Positions 30,501-38,485 of a DNA stretch of 64,000 nucleotides are shown here, one piece after another; the stretch's first letter is position 1; each line of letters begins with the position of its first letter. Under the pieces are notes generated by a model that was given only the letters and a program-made list of their open reading frames with translations, did no database searches and was not told where the DNA came from. A program made the translations under genes and the position numbers. The stretch is from Gemmatimonadota bacterium (GTDB taxonomy: Bacteria; Gemmatimonadota; Gemmatimonadetes; Longimicrobiales; Gaopeijiaceae), in assembly GCA_029262115.1 (NCBI GenBank), contig JAJCZZ010000073.1:49666-113665 (forward strand). Reading direction: 5' to 3'.

Positions 30501-33500
30501 CCCGCTCCGAAGAGCGCCGGAGTGAATGGAAGGGAAAGGTGATCGCGGAGAGGAGCCGCTGCGCGTGCTCGACCTCGGGGTGCGCCGGAATCGTCTTTTC
30601 CTGGAGGACGCGCTCGCGTTCGCGCGCACGCTCGATCGCCCACTCCACCGAGCCGGGAGACCGGACCGCGTCCAGCGATCGCTCAACCGCCGCGCGCGTC
30701 CGTCCAGCCGCGGTCAGAAAGGTCACCGCCTCCTCTTCCCCCGGACCGAGATCGACGTGGATCGTCATGCTCATTGCAGGGTCGAGTGGCGCGTGCGTCG
30801 TCTTCTGTCGGGCGCCGCCGCTCGGGCGTGCAAGCCCTGCCGGGCTCCGCAGGCTCCCCGTACGCCCCAGGAATTCCTCGCGATCGAATTCCCACGAGTG
30901 CGGCTCCGCGGCACCGACTCGGCCCACGATCGCGTGCGCGACGTGCAGCGGTGTGTCGTCCAGACCTTCCGAGCGGCGTCGGAAGAAGAGCGCACTCTGC
31001 CGAACGTCATACTCCCCTTCGACGAAAAGGCGCTGGAAGGCCGGATGTCGACGATCCTCGGAAACCTCGGCCATCGCGATCTCCGCGAAGCTGGAGATCC
31101 CGATCCGACGGGGCTCATCTCCTTCGTTCATGACGGTCACTCGGCGAATCTCGACCCCGGTTCCCGGAACGACGACCACGGTGAGCCCGCTGCGGATCCC
31201 GCCGTCCCGTCGACGGAACTCCACCAGGTGTCCGCTGAAGGAGACCTCGCTCCACGCCGCCGTTGTGTGGGACGGTGCCCTCGCCACGGACCAGATCTCG
31301 GAGGTGACCAGATCCTGGAGGTAGATCCAGACTCCGCCGGAGGGACGGGTCGGGTCGGGTCGCCAACGGATGATATCGCGTCCCTCGAAGCGTAGGCTTC
31401 CACCTCCGTCCGCGGTGAGGAGCGAACTGAACGTCCCGTCTCCGAGGACGGTTGTCGGCGTTGGAGACGCGGCGGGATCGACCGCCCAGGAGCTGTCGGG
31501 TGTGGCCGCCAGGAGGGGGGACTCCCCTGGAGCGTCGATGCGTGGCGCCGCGCGGTCAGCGGTTCGTGCACTGTCGGCGGTATGGACCGATCCCGGGGTC
31601 CGTTCGTGAAGGAGGTGCTCCAGTGCCGCGAATCTCCGATCGGCGTGGAGTCGATCCGGAAGCCGGACCGCGCCCACGGCCTGAGTCAACGCCGCGAGGG
31701 TCATCCCCTGATGGTGAGCCATGACCGACCGGACGACGTCCGGGTCGCGCCCGGACCCCGTGCCGGTGGGACCGAAGTCCACGGCCTCGAAGTACCCCAG
31801 AGGGCCGAGGAGGTGATGCGCATCGAGGCGCTGGAGGTTCTCGTAGGCTTCGGTCGGCCGGATGAGAAGCGCCAACGCAGCCGCATATGGGGCGACGACC
31901 GACCGCGGTGCGGGCTCCCGTCGCAGCGCCAACCCGGACGCGCCGAACGCCCGGTACCTGTAGCGCGCTCGCGCGTCCCGTTCGGAGTATCCGGACTCCG
32001 ACACCCCCCAGGGTCTTCCCGAGCGACGAGCCTCGTCCATCTGCACGCCCACCGCGGCCTGGCATGCGAACGCGCTCAACGAGTGCGCGGGCATTCGGAG
32101 GAAGAGAGCCGGCGTGAGGTACTCGAACAGGGTCCCCGCCCAGGAAAGGAGGACGGCGGAACGGCGATAGCGCCCGAAAGGCCGGCCGAGCCTGACCCAG
32201 TGCTCGAACGGGACATCTCCCTTCGCAATCGCGAAGTAGCTGGCAAGTCGCGCCTCCGACGCGAAGAGGTCGTAGTGACTCGAATCCAGCCGCGCCGAAT
32301 CCGCGTCGAATCCGATGTGGAGGAGGCGACGATCCGGGTCGTACAGGAGCCCGTAGTCCTGCTCGTCCGCAAACCGCCTGAGTCGGGCGGAGAGGGTCTC
32401 GAGTTCGGCGACGAGAGTCGAGCCACGGTCCGCGGCAGCGTCGGTTCGCGAGCTGAGTTGCGCCAGCCAGGTGTGGACTGCCTTGGCAGTGGGGTCGTCG
32501 TCCGCGAATTCGGCACGTATCGCGGCACGCAGCACGTCGATTCGATCGGCTGTCGCAACGGCCGACTCCTGCGCGTCGCTCGGCGATGCTCTGTCCGGAA
32601 AGCCCCCGACGAGATCGCGCCACGCCCGACCAACGGGACCGGTGGTATCGATCGTACTGAACCAGGTCGGCGCCGATCGCAGGAGCCCATGCCAGGGCAG
32701 CAGCGCGCTGAGCTGCTCGCGTTGCGCGAGGGCCTGCATACGTGTCGAAGCGATCCAGTTGTTCACCTCGCCGACCTTGAACCACTCCGCGGCCCTCGCG
32801 TCGACTCCGGCATGCTCGAACTCGAGCGCGAACGCCTCCTCGAGCCCGGGAAGCAGCGTCTCCACGATGTGGTCGAGCGCTTCGAGGAACGAGGCCGCAT
32901 CATCCGCCGCCCGCAGGAGAAGCGACTCGGCGGTCGCGAATTCGGTCTCCTTGAGGCGGATCGCCCGAGCACCTCCGTCTCCGGCGTCCCGCACTACGTC
33001 CCGAAGCACGCCGAGCGTGTCCGACATTCCGATCGCGTCGATCGACCGCGGCTGGGCTTCGACGGCACTCTCGGTAAGGGCCTCGGCCGTCGCGAGAAAG
33101 CAGACGGCCAGATTACCGCTATCGACGGTCGACACGTACCGTGGCGGGAGCGGCACCAGCGTCCGTGTGTCGTACCAGTTGAAGAAATGCCCGCGATGGC
33201 GCTTCATACGATCCAGCGAATCGACGGTGCTGGACAGGGCGGCGGTGATCGAGGCCAAAGGCACATGGCCCAGGTCGTGTGCCATCGAGATGGAGAGCAC
33301 TCCGAACCCGATGTTCGTGGGCGACGTGCGGTGGGCGATCCCCTCCTCGATGTCGAGTTGAACGTGGTCCGGAGGCAGCCAATGGTCTTCGGGACCCACG
33401 AATCGCTCGAAGAAGGCCCAGGTGCGTCGGGAAATCGCGCGGAGCCGCGCGAGGGCCACCGGATCGAGCTCCCGAATCGGGCTCACCGGCCGTTCCGCGA

Positions 33501-36135
33501 GGAGCCACACCAGGAGGGGGGAGAAGAGCCAGATCCACAGAAGCGGCTGCGCGGCACCGAGCGCCGTCGGCGCCTCCGCGAGAAGCATGATCGCCACGCC
33601 GAGCCCGAGAACCGGTCCGGCCAACACTCCCCAACCGATCGCGGCGAAGCCGGAGAGCCTCGATGTGGCACGAGCGGCCTGAGACGCCGCCGTCCACTGG
33701 AGTAGCCTTCGTCGGCTGATCCCGAGCCGCCAAAGGGTACGCGCGATCGCGTCGAGCGCGACCCAGCTTTCCCAGGGGAGAAGGACGAGCGCCGCTGCCC
33801 AACGCGCTAGAGCGCCATATCGACCTGACCGCGCTGTGACCCGCGATCCGTGGTGCTGAAGTCCTCTCGCATATCGCCGCAGCGCTTCGAGAGCCCCGAG
33901 AATCACGGGAATTCCGGATGCCGCGAGTATCCACCCGGTCCACGCGACGGCTGCATCGGGAATCAACAGCCACCCGCCGACCGCGAGGGCCAGGAGAGAC
34001 GGAGCGAAGAGACTCCTCCTCAGGTTGTCGAAGATCTTCCAGCGGGTGAGCGGGTTCAGGGCGTTCGGAATCCTCCCACCCTCGAGCGTCGGCACGCGAG
34101 GGAGCAGCCAGGGCAGCAACTGCCAGTCTCCCCGGGTCCATCGGTGCAAGCGTCTCAGGTACGAGCGTGGGTGTGCCGGATACTCCTCGATCACCACGAC
34201 GTCCGAGACCAACGCGACGCGCCCGTGGCCTCCCTCGAAGAGGTCGTGGCTCAGAAGAGCGTTTTCAGGAACCCGGCCGTCGAGGCTCCGCTCGAACGAC
34301 TCGATGTCGAGCAGACCCTTGCCGGCGTAGATCCCCTCCTCGAACAGATCCTGGTACACGTCGGACACGGCGCGTGAATAGAGATCCAGTCCCTCGTCGC
34401 TATGGAAAATCCGCGCGAACCGCGTAGGACCGCTCAAGGGCGGTAAAGTGTGGACCCGTGGCTGCAGAACGGTGAACCCCCGAGCGATTCTCCCGTGGTC
34501 GTCGAGGCGAGGGCGGTTCAGCGGGTGTGCCATCGCACCCACGAGTCTGGCGGCAGCGTCCGGTGGCAGAAACGTGTCCGCGTCGAGGGTAAGAACGTAC
34601 TTCACTCCCTCGAGTTCGGCGGGGTCGCCGGCTCGCACTTCGATCCCGGGGCTTTCCCGGCCCAGGAGGAGTTGGTTGAACTGATGGAGCTTACCACGCT
34701 TTCGTTCCCAACCCATCCAACGACCCTCATGCTCGTTCCACTCACGGTCTCGCCACAGGAGGAGGAAGGGCGCGCGTCCGTCACGTGCGTAGCGTTCGTT
34801 GAGGTCGTCGATTCCCTTGATCGCGCGGCGTAGCAGAACCACGTCCCGCTCCAGCCGCTGCTGATCCGCATCGGGTGGATCGGCCAGGAGTGCCATGGAG
34901 ATATTGGCCTGCGTGTTTCCTCGATAATTCGATTCCAGTTGGCGAAGGAGTGCGTCGACCTCTTCCTGGCTGTCGAGGAGAGCCGGCACGGCAATGCAGC
35001 TCCGATGCGCGTCGGGCACCGCTTTGCGAAAGTCCATCTTGGCCAGCGTTCGGGGCGCGGTGAGGTGGGTCGCGGCGAAGTTCGCCGCCGCCACCGATAT
35101 CGAAAGCGCGGGAAGGAGGGCCAGAGCGGCCATCACGCCGATCGCGGCCGATGGCGGAGCATGAGAAGCGGCGGTCGCCGCCGCCGCCAGAACGACTCCC
35201 GATGCGAGAGCGAATATGCATGCGAAGTAGAGCCATCCACCGCGCTCCAGGGCGGCTCTTCCGACGCGCCGGCGAAGAGGCACGCGACTCCCGACCTCTC
35301 GTTCGAATCGGGTACGGACTTCGCTCACGAGGAGGAAGCCGACATGGGGCGATGGCAGCTCCCACTCTCCCGCATGGCGCACCGCCGCCTTTGCGATCGT
35401 CAGCTCCCGCTGTCCGGACCACCGTGCGATTTCTTCGATGGCTTTTCGGAATCGATCACGCGTCTCGAAGTCCATGGCCGCGTAGGTGCGGTCCGGATCC
35501 AATCGGCGAAGGCAGCGTTCCACGAGGCTCGTCGCCTCGAAGATCGACTCCCAGTGTGCGGCGTCGATGGCACGCAGACTCGTGACCGCACCCGCGATTC
35601 GCTCATGCGGGGGCCTTTCCTCCGACCGCGGCTCCGGACGTTCCACGGCGGCAGCCAACTGCTCCAGCGCGCAGAGGCGCAGGAAGGCCGGTAGAGCCCA
35701 GATTTCGCCCATGTCGAGAACCGAGACGTTCTGAAACGACTGGATGAATGCCGGAACGCGATCCGGATCGATGTACCCGTCGCCGCCTTCGCGCAGAGCT
35801 TCGGCGATGAGTTCGACTCGAGGTCGCCCGTCCCCCGGCACCTTGGGTAGGGTCGCGTAGAATCCCGCCGGGACATCCGAGGAAAGCTGTGCGAGCGCCC
35901 CGAGGACAATGTGGCGGTTGTCCTGCAGCCATTCATCGGCAAGAGATCCGGCGCCCTCGGCGACCCGTAGGTCGAGACGACGCCCGAGGCGATCCTTCAG
36001 TCTGCGAAGGCGGAGCCGGAAGTGACGAGGTGTACCGCGCGTCCGGTGGACGTCGATCGTGCGAGCGAGCGAACGTCCCCGTTCTCCCGAGTGCGCGGCC
36101 GCGATTTCACCCTCGCGGCCGCCCGCCAGGGTCAC
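27559..36135 (-). CDS. ndvB: Cyclic beta-1,2-glucan synthase (NdvB/Cgs-like)
   Basis: The 2858-aa giant makes, elongates and cyclises beta-1,2-glucan from UDP-glucose at the inner membrane. In order: an N-terminal region with a first pair of membrane segments (YFACIFALASGVVLAAA, about 300-370), a GT84 domain with the DxD motif in VLTLDADTFLPP (about 515), a membrane-helix cluster (about 710-885), a glycoamylase-like domain with HQGMTLAAL (about 1480), and C-terminal GH94 phosphorylase-type domains with the catalytic Asp in GTGDWNDGFN (about 2523). Length and order match NdvB. The GTG at 36135 overlaps the usp stop (GTGA); a longer ATG start at 36192 would overlap usp by 61 bp. It is co-transcribed with usp from a predicted sigma54 promoter. 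The product could serve osmoadaptation or as a carbon/envelope polymer. Confidence 0.93.
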   Translation of the reverse strand: MTLAGGREGEIAAAHSGERGRSLARTIDVHRTRGTPRHFRLRLRRLKDRLGRRLDLRVAEGAGSLADEWLQDNRHIVLGALAQLSSDVPAGFYATLPKVPGDGRPRVELIAEALREGGDGYIDPDRVPAFIQSFQNVSVLDMGEIWALPAFLRLCALEQLAAAVERPEPRSEERPPHERIAGAVTSLRAIDAAHWESIFEATSLVERCLRRLDPDRTYAAMDFETRDRFRKAIEEIARWSGQRELTIAKAAVRHAGEWELPSPHVGFLLVSEVRTRFEREVGSRVPLRRRVGRAALERGGWLYFACIFALASGVVLAAAATAASHAPPSAAIGVMAALALLPALSISVAAANFAATHLTAPRTLAKMDFRKAVPDAHRSCIAVPALLDSQEEVDALLRQLESNYRGNTQANISMALLADPPDADQQRLERDVVLLRRAIKGIDDLNERYARDGRAPFLLLWRDREWNEHEGRWMGWERKRGKLHQFNQLLLGRESPGIEVRAGDPAELEGVKYVLTLDADTFLPPDAAARLVGAMAHPLNRPRLDDHGRIARGFTVLQPRVHTLPPLSGPTRFARIFHSDEGLDLYSRAVSDVYQDLFEEGIYAGKGLLDIESFERSLDGRVPENALLSHDLFEGGHGRVALVSDVVVIEEYPAHPRSYLRRLHRWTRGDWQLLPWLLPRVPTLEGGRIPNALNPLTRWKIFDNLRRSLFAPSLLALAVGGWLLIPDAAVAWTGWILAASGIPVILGALEALRRYARGLQHHGSRVTARSGRYGALARWAAALVLLPWESWVALDAIARTLWRLGISRRRLLQWTAASQAARATSRLSGFAAIGWGVLAGPVLGLGVAIMLLAEAPTALGAAQPLLWIWLFSPLLVWLLAERPVSPIRELDPVALARLRAISRRTWAFFERFVGPEDHWLPPDHVQLDIEEGIAHRTSPTNIGFGVLSISMAHDLGHVPLASITAALSSTVDSLDRMKRHRGHFFNWYDTRTLVPLPPRYVSTVDSGNLAVCFLATAEALTESAVEAQPRSIDAIGMSDTLGVLRDVVRDAGDGGARAIRLKETEFATAESLLLRAADDAASFLEALDHIVETLLPGLEEAFALEFEHAGVDARAAEWFKVGEVNNWIASTRMQALAQREQLSALLPWHGLLRSAPTWFSTIDTTGPVGRAWRDLVGGFPDRASPSDAQESAVATADRIDVLRAAIRAEFADDDPTAKAVHTWLAQLSSRTDAAADRGSTLVAELETLSARLRRFADEQDYGLLYDPDRRLLHIGFDADSARLDSSHYDLFASEARLASYFAIAKGDVPFEHWVRLGRPFGRYRRSAVLLSWAGTLFEYLTPALFLRMPAHSLSAFACQAAVGVQMDEARRSGRPWGVSESGYSERDARARYRYRAFGASGLALRREPAPRSVVAPYAAALALLIRPTEAYENLQRLDAHHLLGPLGYFEAVDFGPTGTGSGRDPDVVRSVMAHHQGMTLAALTQAVGAVRLPDRLHADRRFAALEHLLHERTPGSVHTADSARTADRAAPRIDAPGESPLLAATPDSSWAVDPAASPTPTTVLGDGTFSSLLTADGGGSLRFEGRDIIRWRPDPTRPSGGVWIYLQDLVTSEIWSVARAPSHTTAAWSEVSFSGHLVEFRRRDGGIRSGLTVVVVPGTGVEIRRVTVMNEGDEPRRIGISSFAEIAMAEVSEDRRHPAFQRLFVEGEYDVRQSALFFRRRSEGLDDTPLHVAHAIVGRVGAAEPHSWEFDREEFLGRTGSLRSPAGLARPSGGARQKTTHAPLDPAMSMTIHVDLGPGEEEAVTFLTAAGRTRAAVERSLDAVRSPGSVEWAIERARERERVLQEKTIPAHPEVEHAQRLLSAITFPFHSLRRSSERALERFDESGQAVLWSLGISGDIPLVLVYAEEPSPGFALKEFLGAHAYWTSKGVRFDLLVVGSEDDGYGEPLRDWLETALRASGADQLYGQAGGVHYVADSRLTPGARGFVEVTASLQADAQKASLAEALTSVDDVVHELPDFVPVPSSPLTEWVDDGILSPDDLLFANGFGGFDPETGDYRIYLRPGQRTPAPWVNVIANPDFGCLVSESGSGFTWDGNAGEHRVTAWSNDPVLDPPSEVLYLRDEETGEVWTPTPGPRPADAPYEVTHRPGSTRFHHVSHGMDQRLTVLVPPSGRVKVWELRLENRLHRPRRITATAFVEWVLGSNRSKTAPHLSTEYDPENDALLCENLFRPNDARVVAFLASDRPTHSFTADRLEFLGREGGPARPAGLERIGLSRVTGRGLDPCGALQIHIDLPPMGETLVHFFLGAADDREAATAAVRVYRSSAWNIALPTRVESGWTEMLGTLQIRTPDRALDLMVNRWLPYQILSSRIWGRTGFYQSSGAFGFRDQIQDSLALLWTRPDLCREHLLRAAAHQFEEGDVLHWWHPDENRGVRTRCSDDLFWLPYAVADYVACTGDRAVLDERVPFLVAPPLGPDELERYESYHPGDDAASLYEHCIRALERPGILSPRELPLIGTGDWNDGFNRVGAEGKGESVWLAWFLAYVANAFEPICRERGETARADRLVGLAESVRRAAEEHAWDGAWYRRATYDDGKFLGSSRDAECRIDSLSQSWAVLSGVARPDRARQAMDSVSSQLWDSELRLMRLLTPPFHAASREPGYIKSYPPGARENGGQYSHAAAWVGLAHARLGDPARAYRVLCALNPVLRSNSVERARHYRVEPYAVAGDIHAETPHGGRGGWTWYTGAAGWSYRLAVEGILGLRQLPGGISVTPCLPEDWPGYEAVLNHAAGTRTTIEVTRAGGVAADVGRVTLDGEVVGAGLIPLLEDGREHRVQVEVGRSRAEPASAVEQNRTPQ

Positions 36136-37139
36136 GCGTGGATACCCGACGTACCGTTGGCCGGAGGAACCGTGGCGTCGGACGACCTCCACCGGGACTT
36201 CGTTCCGAACACATGGTGGGGGCGAGCCCGCGCGCGGAACATCACCCCGTCCCTGAGAACGAGAACAGGTGTCTGCGCGCGAGAGAGAAGCGCCGCGGGA
36301 ACCGTGCCGAGGCGAGAACCACTCGGCGTCGAAGCCCCGCGAGAGCTCAGCACGATGATTGCGCCCGGCGCCTGGCGGGCAGCATCCTCCAACCTGCGCG
36401 CAACATTGGCTCCGGTAAGAACCTCCGACTCGATTGTCAGATCCTGCCCGTCGAGTTGAGCCGAGGTCTCGGAGAGATAGCGTTTCGCGTGCTCACGGCT
36501 CGAGCGGGCCAGTTGCTGGGACAGTTGCTGCGCACGGAGATCCCCGCACAGGCAGTACGACTCCGGGTCGGGCACCACCTGGACGATGCGGAGTTCTCCG
36601 CCATGAATCCGGTGGAGGTGGGCCGCGAACCGGAGAGCCCACTCGCTCGCTCCGGATCCGTCGAGAGGAACGAGGATCCGGTCGAACGGAGTGCGCGTGG
36701 AATCCGGACGATCTTCACCGCTCGGCACCATCAGAACGGAGATATCCGTTCCGGAGACGACCTTGTGTGCAGTGCTCGCGAGAGGAAACGGGGACGGTCC
36801 GCCCCGTCCGTGGCTGGTGAGGACGATCAGATCCGCCCTCCTGTCGCGCGCCATCTCGAGGATCTCTTCGGCGGGCGGGCCGAGGCCAACATCGACATCG
36901 ACGCAGATCCCCTGTGCGGTCAAGCGCCGTTTCACGCGATCCAGGTAGGCGAACGCCTCCAGCCGCCCAAGCCTCCACTCCTGGGTTCCCAACCACCCAC
37001 TCCCTTGCTTCGCGGTCGATTCGACCACTCGAAGAAGGATGACCTGAGCGCCGAATCCGAGCGCGATACCCACCGCGTAGGGAATCGCTCGCTCCGATCT
37101 CTCGGAGCCATCCAAGGGGACCAGAATGCGCTCGACCAT
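36132..37139 (-). CDS. Tandem universal stress protein
   Basis: The 335-aa protein has two Usp domains: residues 1-148 (MVERILVPLDGSERSERAI, ending IVLTSHGRGG then SVLMVP) and about 149-305 (FDRILVPLDGSGASEWAL, ending IIVLSSRGA then PVLVLRDG). Gly-rich loops of the ATP-binding Usp type are present in both, though the second is less regular. An Arg-rich tail of about 30 residues follows. GGAG lies 12 bases before the ATG. The stop overlaps ndvB (GTGA), so Usp and the glucan synthase are made together. The divergent BON gene shares the enhancer repeat at 37307. Confidence 0.92.
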   Translation of the reverse strand: MVERILVPLDGSERSERAIPYAVGIALGFGAQVILLRVVESTAKQGSGWLGTQEWRLGRLEAFAYLDRVKRRLTAQGICVDVDVGLGPPAEEILEMARDRRADLIVLTSHGRGGPSPFPLASTAHKVVSGTDISVLMVPSGEDRPDSTRTPFDRILVPLDGSGASEWALRFAAHLHRIHGGELRIVQVVPDPESYCLCGDLRAQQLSQQLARSSREHAKRYLSETSAQLDGQDLTIESEVLTGANVARRLEDAARQAPGAIIVLSSRGASTPSGSRLGTVPAALLSRAQTPVLVLRDGVMFRARARPHHVFGTKSRWRSSDATVPPANGTSGIHA

Positions 37140-37186
37140 CGGACCGTTTCTCCAAAACTAGGGGGGGCGATCGCTCGACTTTATAG

Positions 37187-37202
37187 GGCAAATAGAGGGC
37201 CG
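37187..37202 (-). promoter_or_regulatory. Predicted sigma54 promoter of usp-ndvB
   Basis: Reading leftward, CGGCCCT-CTAT-TTGCC matches TGGCACG-N4-TTGCA with an exact GG-N10-GC (37201-37200 and 37189-37188). The predicted start near 37177 leaves a leader of about 38 nt before the usp ATG. The enhancer repeat at 37307 is centred about 114 bp upstream. Confidence 0.6.
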
Positions 37203-37306
37203 GTCCGGTCTCAATGGCCCAAGGCTCGAAAGACGGTGCGGTACGGGGATCTCTCCGAAAGCCGCGCCACGGCCACGGGTGGTCGCGTGGACGATTCGTC
37301 TCGCAT

Positions 37307-37323
37307 CGGGACAGCGTGTCCCG
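37307..37323. promoter_or_regulatory. Enhancer-type repeat 2, shared by divergent promoters
   Basis: CGGGAC-AGCGT-GTCCCG is the same repeat as at 27473 and 39958. It lies almost midway between two opposed -24/-12 elements, 114 bp from that of usp-ndvB and 110 bp from that of the BON gene, the normal distance for an upstream activating sequence of a sigma54 system. Confidence 0.65.
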
Positions 37324-37423
37324 CCGGGAGCGGAGCGAACGCCGTCTTCCTCCGTCGAAAAACCTCACCGAAGCCTATAGGACGAGCGAAGCCACGGAGC
37401 ATTCGAGCGCGGCACCGCCGCAC

Positions 37424-37439
37424 CGGCATGCGCGATGCA
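37424..37439 (+). promoter_or_regulatory. Predicted sigma54 promoter of the BON gene
   Basis: CGGCATG-CGCG-ATGCA matches TGGCACG-N4-TTGCA with GG at 37425-37426 and GC at 37437-37438. The predicted start near 37450 gives a 50-nt leader containing GGAGG and GAGGG before the ATG at 37499. Confidence 0.6.
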
Positions 37440-37498
37440 GGTTCCGGGTGAAACCGAGAAGGAACGGAAACGGAGGCACGGGCTTGAGGGCGCGCTGA

Positions 37499-38149
37499 AT
37501 GGGCACGAAGGTGGTTTCGGACGTTGTGGAGGAGTTCGCGTGGGATCCGAGCGTGGACCACCGGCCGATCCGGGTACTCGCGGTTCGCGGGGGGGTCGCA
37601 CTCGAGGGCGTGGTGTCGTCCGCCGAACAGCGGGCCGCGGTCGAGAAGGCAGCGGTGCGGGTGTGCGGAGCGCGTGTCCTGGTCAACCGTCTGGAGGTGG
37701 CCGAACCTGCGGAGGATTCCGATCCCGTGGCGGACGAGCGGCACGCGGAGGAGCTGACGTCGTTGCTCGGACTTCAGCGGTGCCTCGCATCGTCCCGAAT
37801 TCGGGTCCGCGTGCGCAACAGCACCGTCGTGCTCGAGGGAGAAACGGAGTGGGACTATGCCCGACGTTGGGCTGAATGCGCGGTCCGGAACATCCTCTGG
37901 GTACACAACGTCGTGAACGCGATCGCGCTACGCCACGTCCCGGCACCCTCGGATCTCGAGGTGCGGTTGGGACGGGCGCTGGAGAGAAATGTACACGTCG
38001 ACGGCGCTCGCATCGCGATCGAGCACCACCGTGGCGTCGTGCGACTCAACGGCTCCGTCTCCTCCTGGGCCCAGCGGATGACGGCGGAACGAATCGCATG
38101 GTCCGCGCCGGGAGTCGAGCAGGTGGTCAACCTCCTGAGGGTCGACTGA
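37499..38149 (+). CDS. Triple BON-domain protein
   Basis: The 216-aa protein is built of three BON repeats (about 4-70, 75-140, 145-215), each showing the strand pattern VxxGxVxLxGxV followed by an AxRAAxxVxGVxxVxNxL-type helix: VRGGVALEGVVSSAEQR, VRNSTVVLEGETEWDYARR, HHRGVVRLNGSVSSWAQR. BON domains (as in OsmY) bind membranes or protect the envelope under osmotic stress. There is no signal peptide, so it is probably cytoplasmic. It is divergent from usp-ndvB and shares the enhancer repeat at 37307. Confidence 0.9.
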   Translation: MGTKVVSDVVEEFAWDPSVDHRPIRVLAVRGGVALEGVVSSAEQRAAVEKAAVRVCGARVLVNRLEVAEPAEDSDPVADERHAEELTSLLGLQRCLASSRIRVRVRNSTVVLEGETEWDYARRWAECAVRNILWVHNVVNAIALRHVPAPSDLEVRLGRALERNVHVDGARIAIEHHRGVVRLNGSVSSWAQRMTAERIAWSAPGVEQVVNLLRVD

Positions 38150-38331
38150 AGCTCGGCCGCACGCTCTGGACCCGGATAGGCCAGCCGTCGCCGACCCCGA
38201 CCGACCGCTGACCAGGATTACCGCCGGATCTCCGCCGCGCCCACCTCGGTCGTCCGTGACCATCGCCTCGTACACGCTGTCGCCGGATCCTGCGCCGCGC
38301 TCGCCAACTTCCTGTCGTAAGCACGTTTCAC

Positions 38332-38430
38332 GCCCCAACGGCCTACGGGCCGCCCGTGGGGAACTCTCCGCACGACCCGGGTGGATTCCCCGACTGCTAA
38401 AAAGCAGGCCGGCGAATAGATTGATAATCT
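38332..38430 (+). promoter_or_regulatory. Leader region of the response-regulator gene
   Basis: The 336-bp gap 38150-38485 has no gene. It holds a bulged hairpin (CCCC-A-ACGG paired with CCGTGGGG, 38332-38361), a small hairpin CTGC-TAAAAA-GCAG, and an inverted repeat AGATT-GAT-AATCT at 38418-38430 in the only AT-rich patch, a likely operator/promoter. No enhancer-type CGGGAC repeat is present, so this gene may be expressed from a sigma70 promoter. Confidence 0.35.
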
Positions 38431-38485
38431 GTCCTGAAGAGCGGCGGTCCGTTCACTTGAGAGATCGCGGCGAGGCGTACGAACA

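Noticed and set aside
31582..33705. 707-aa plus-strand frame opposite ndvB
   Set aside because: Antisense shadow rich in Arg/Gly/Pro, no domain; ndvB is unbroken on the minus strand.
36135..36192. Longer ndvB N-terminus from ATG 36192
   Set aside because: It would overlap usp by 61 bp; the GTG at 36135 forms the GTGA overlap seen repeatedly in this window.
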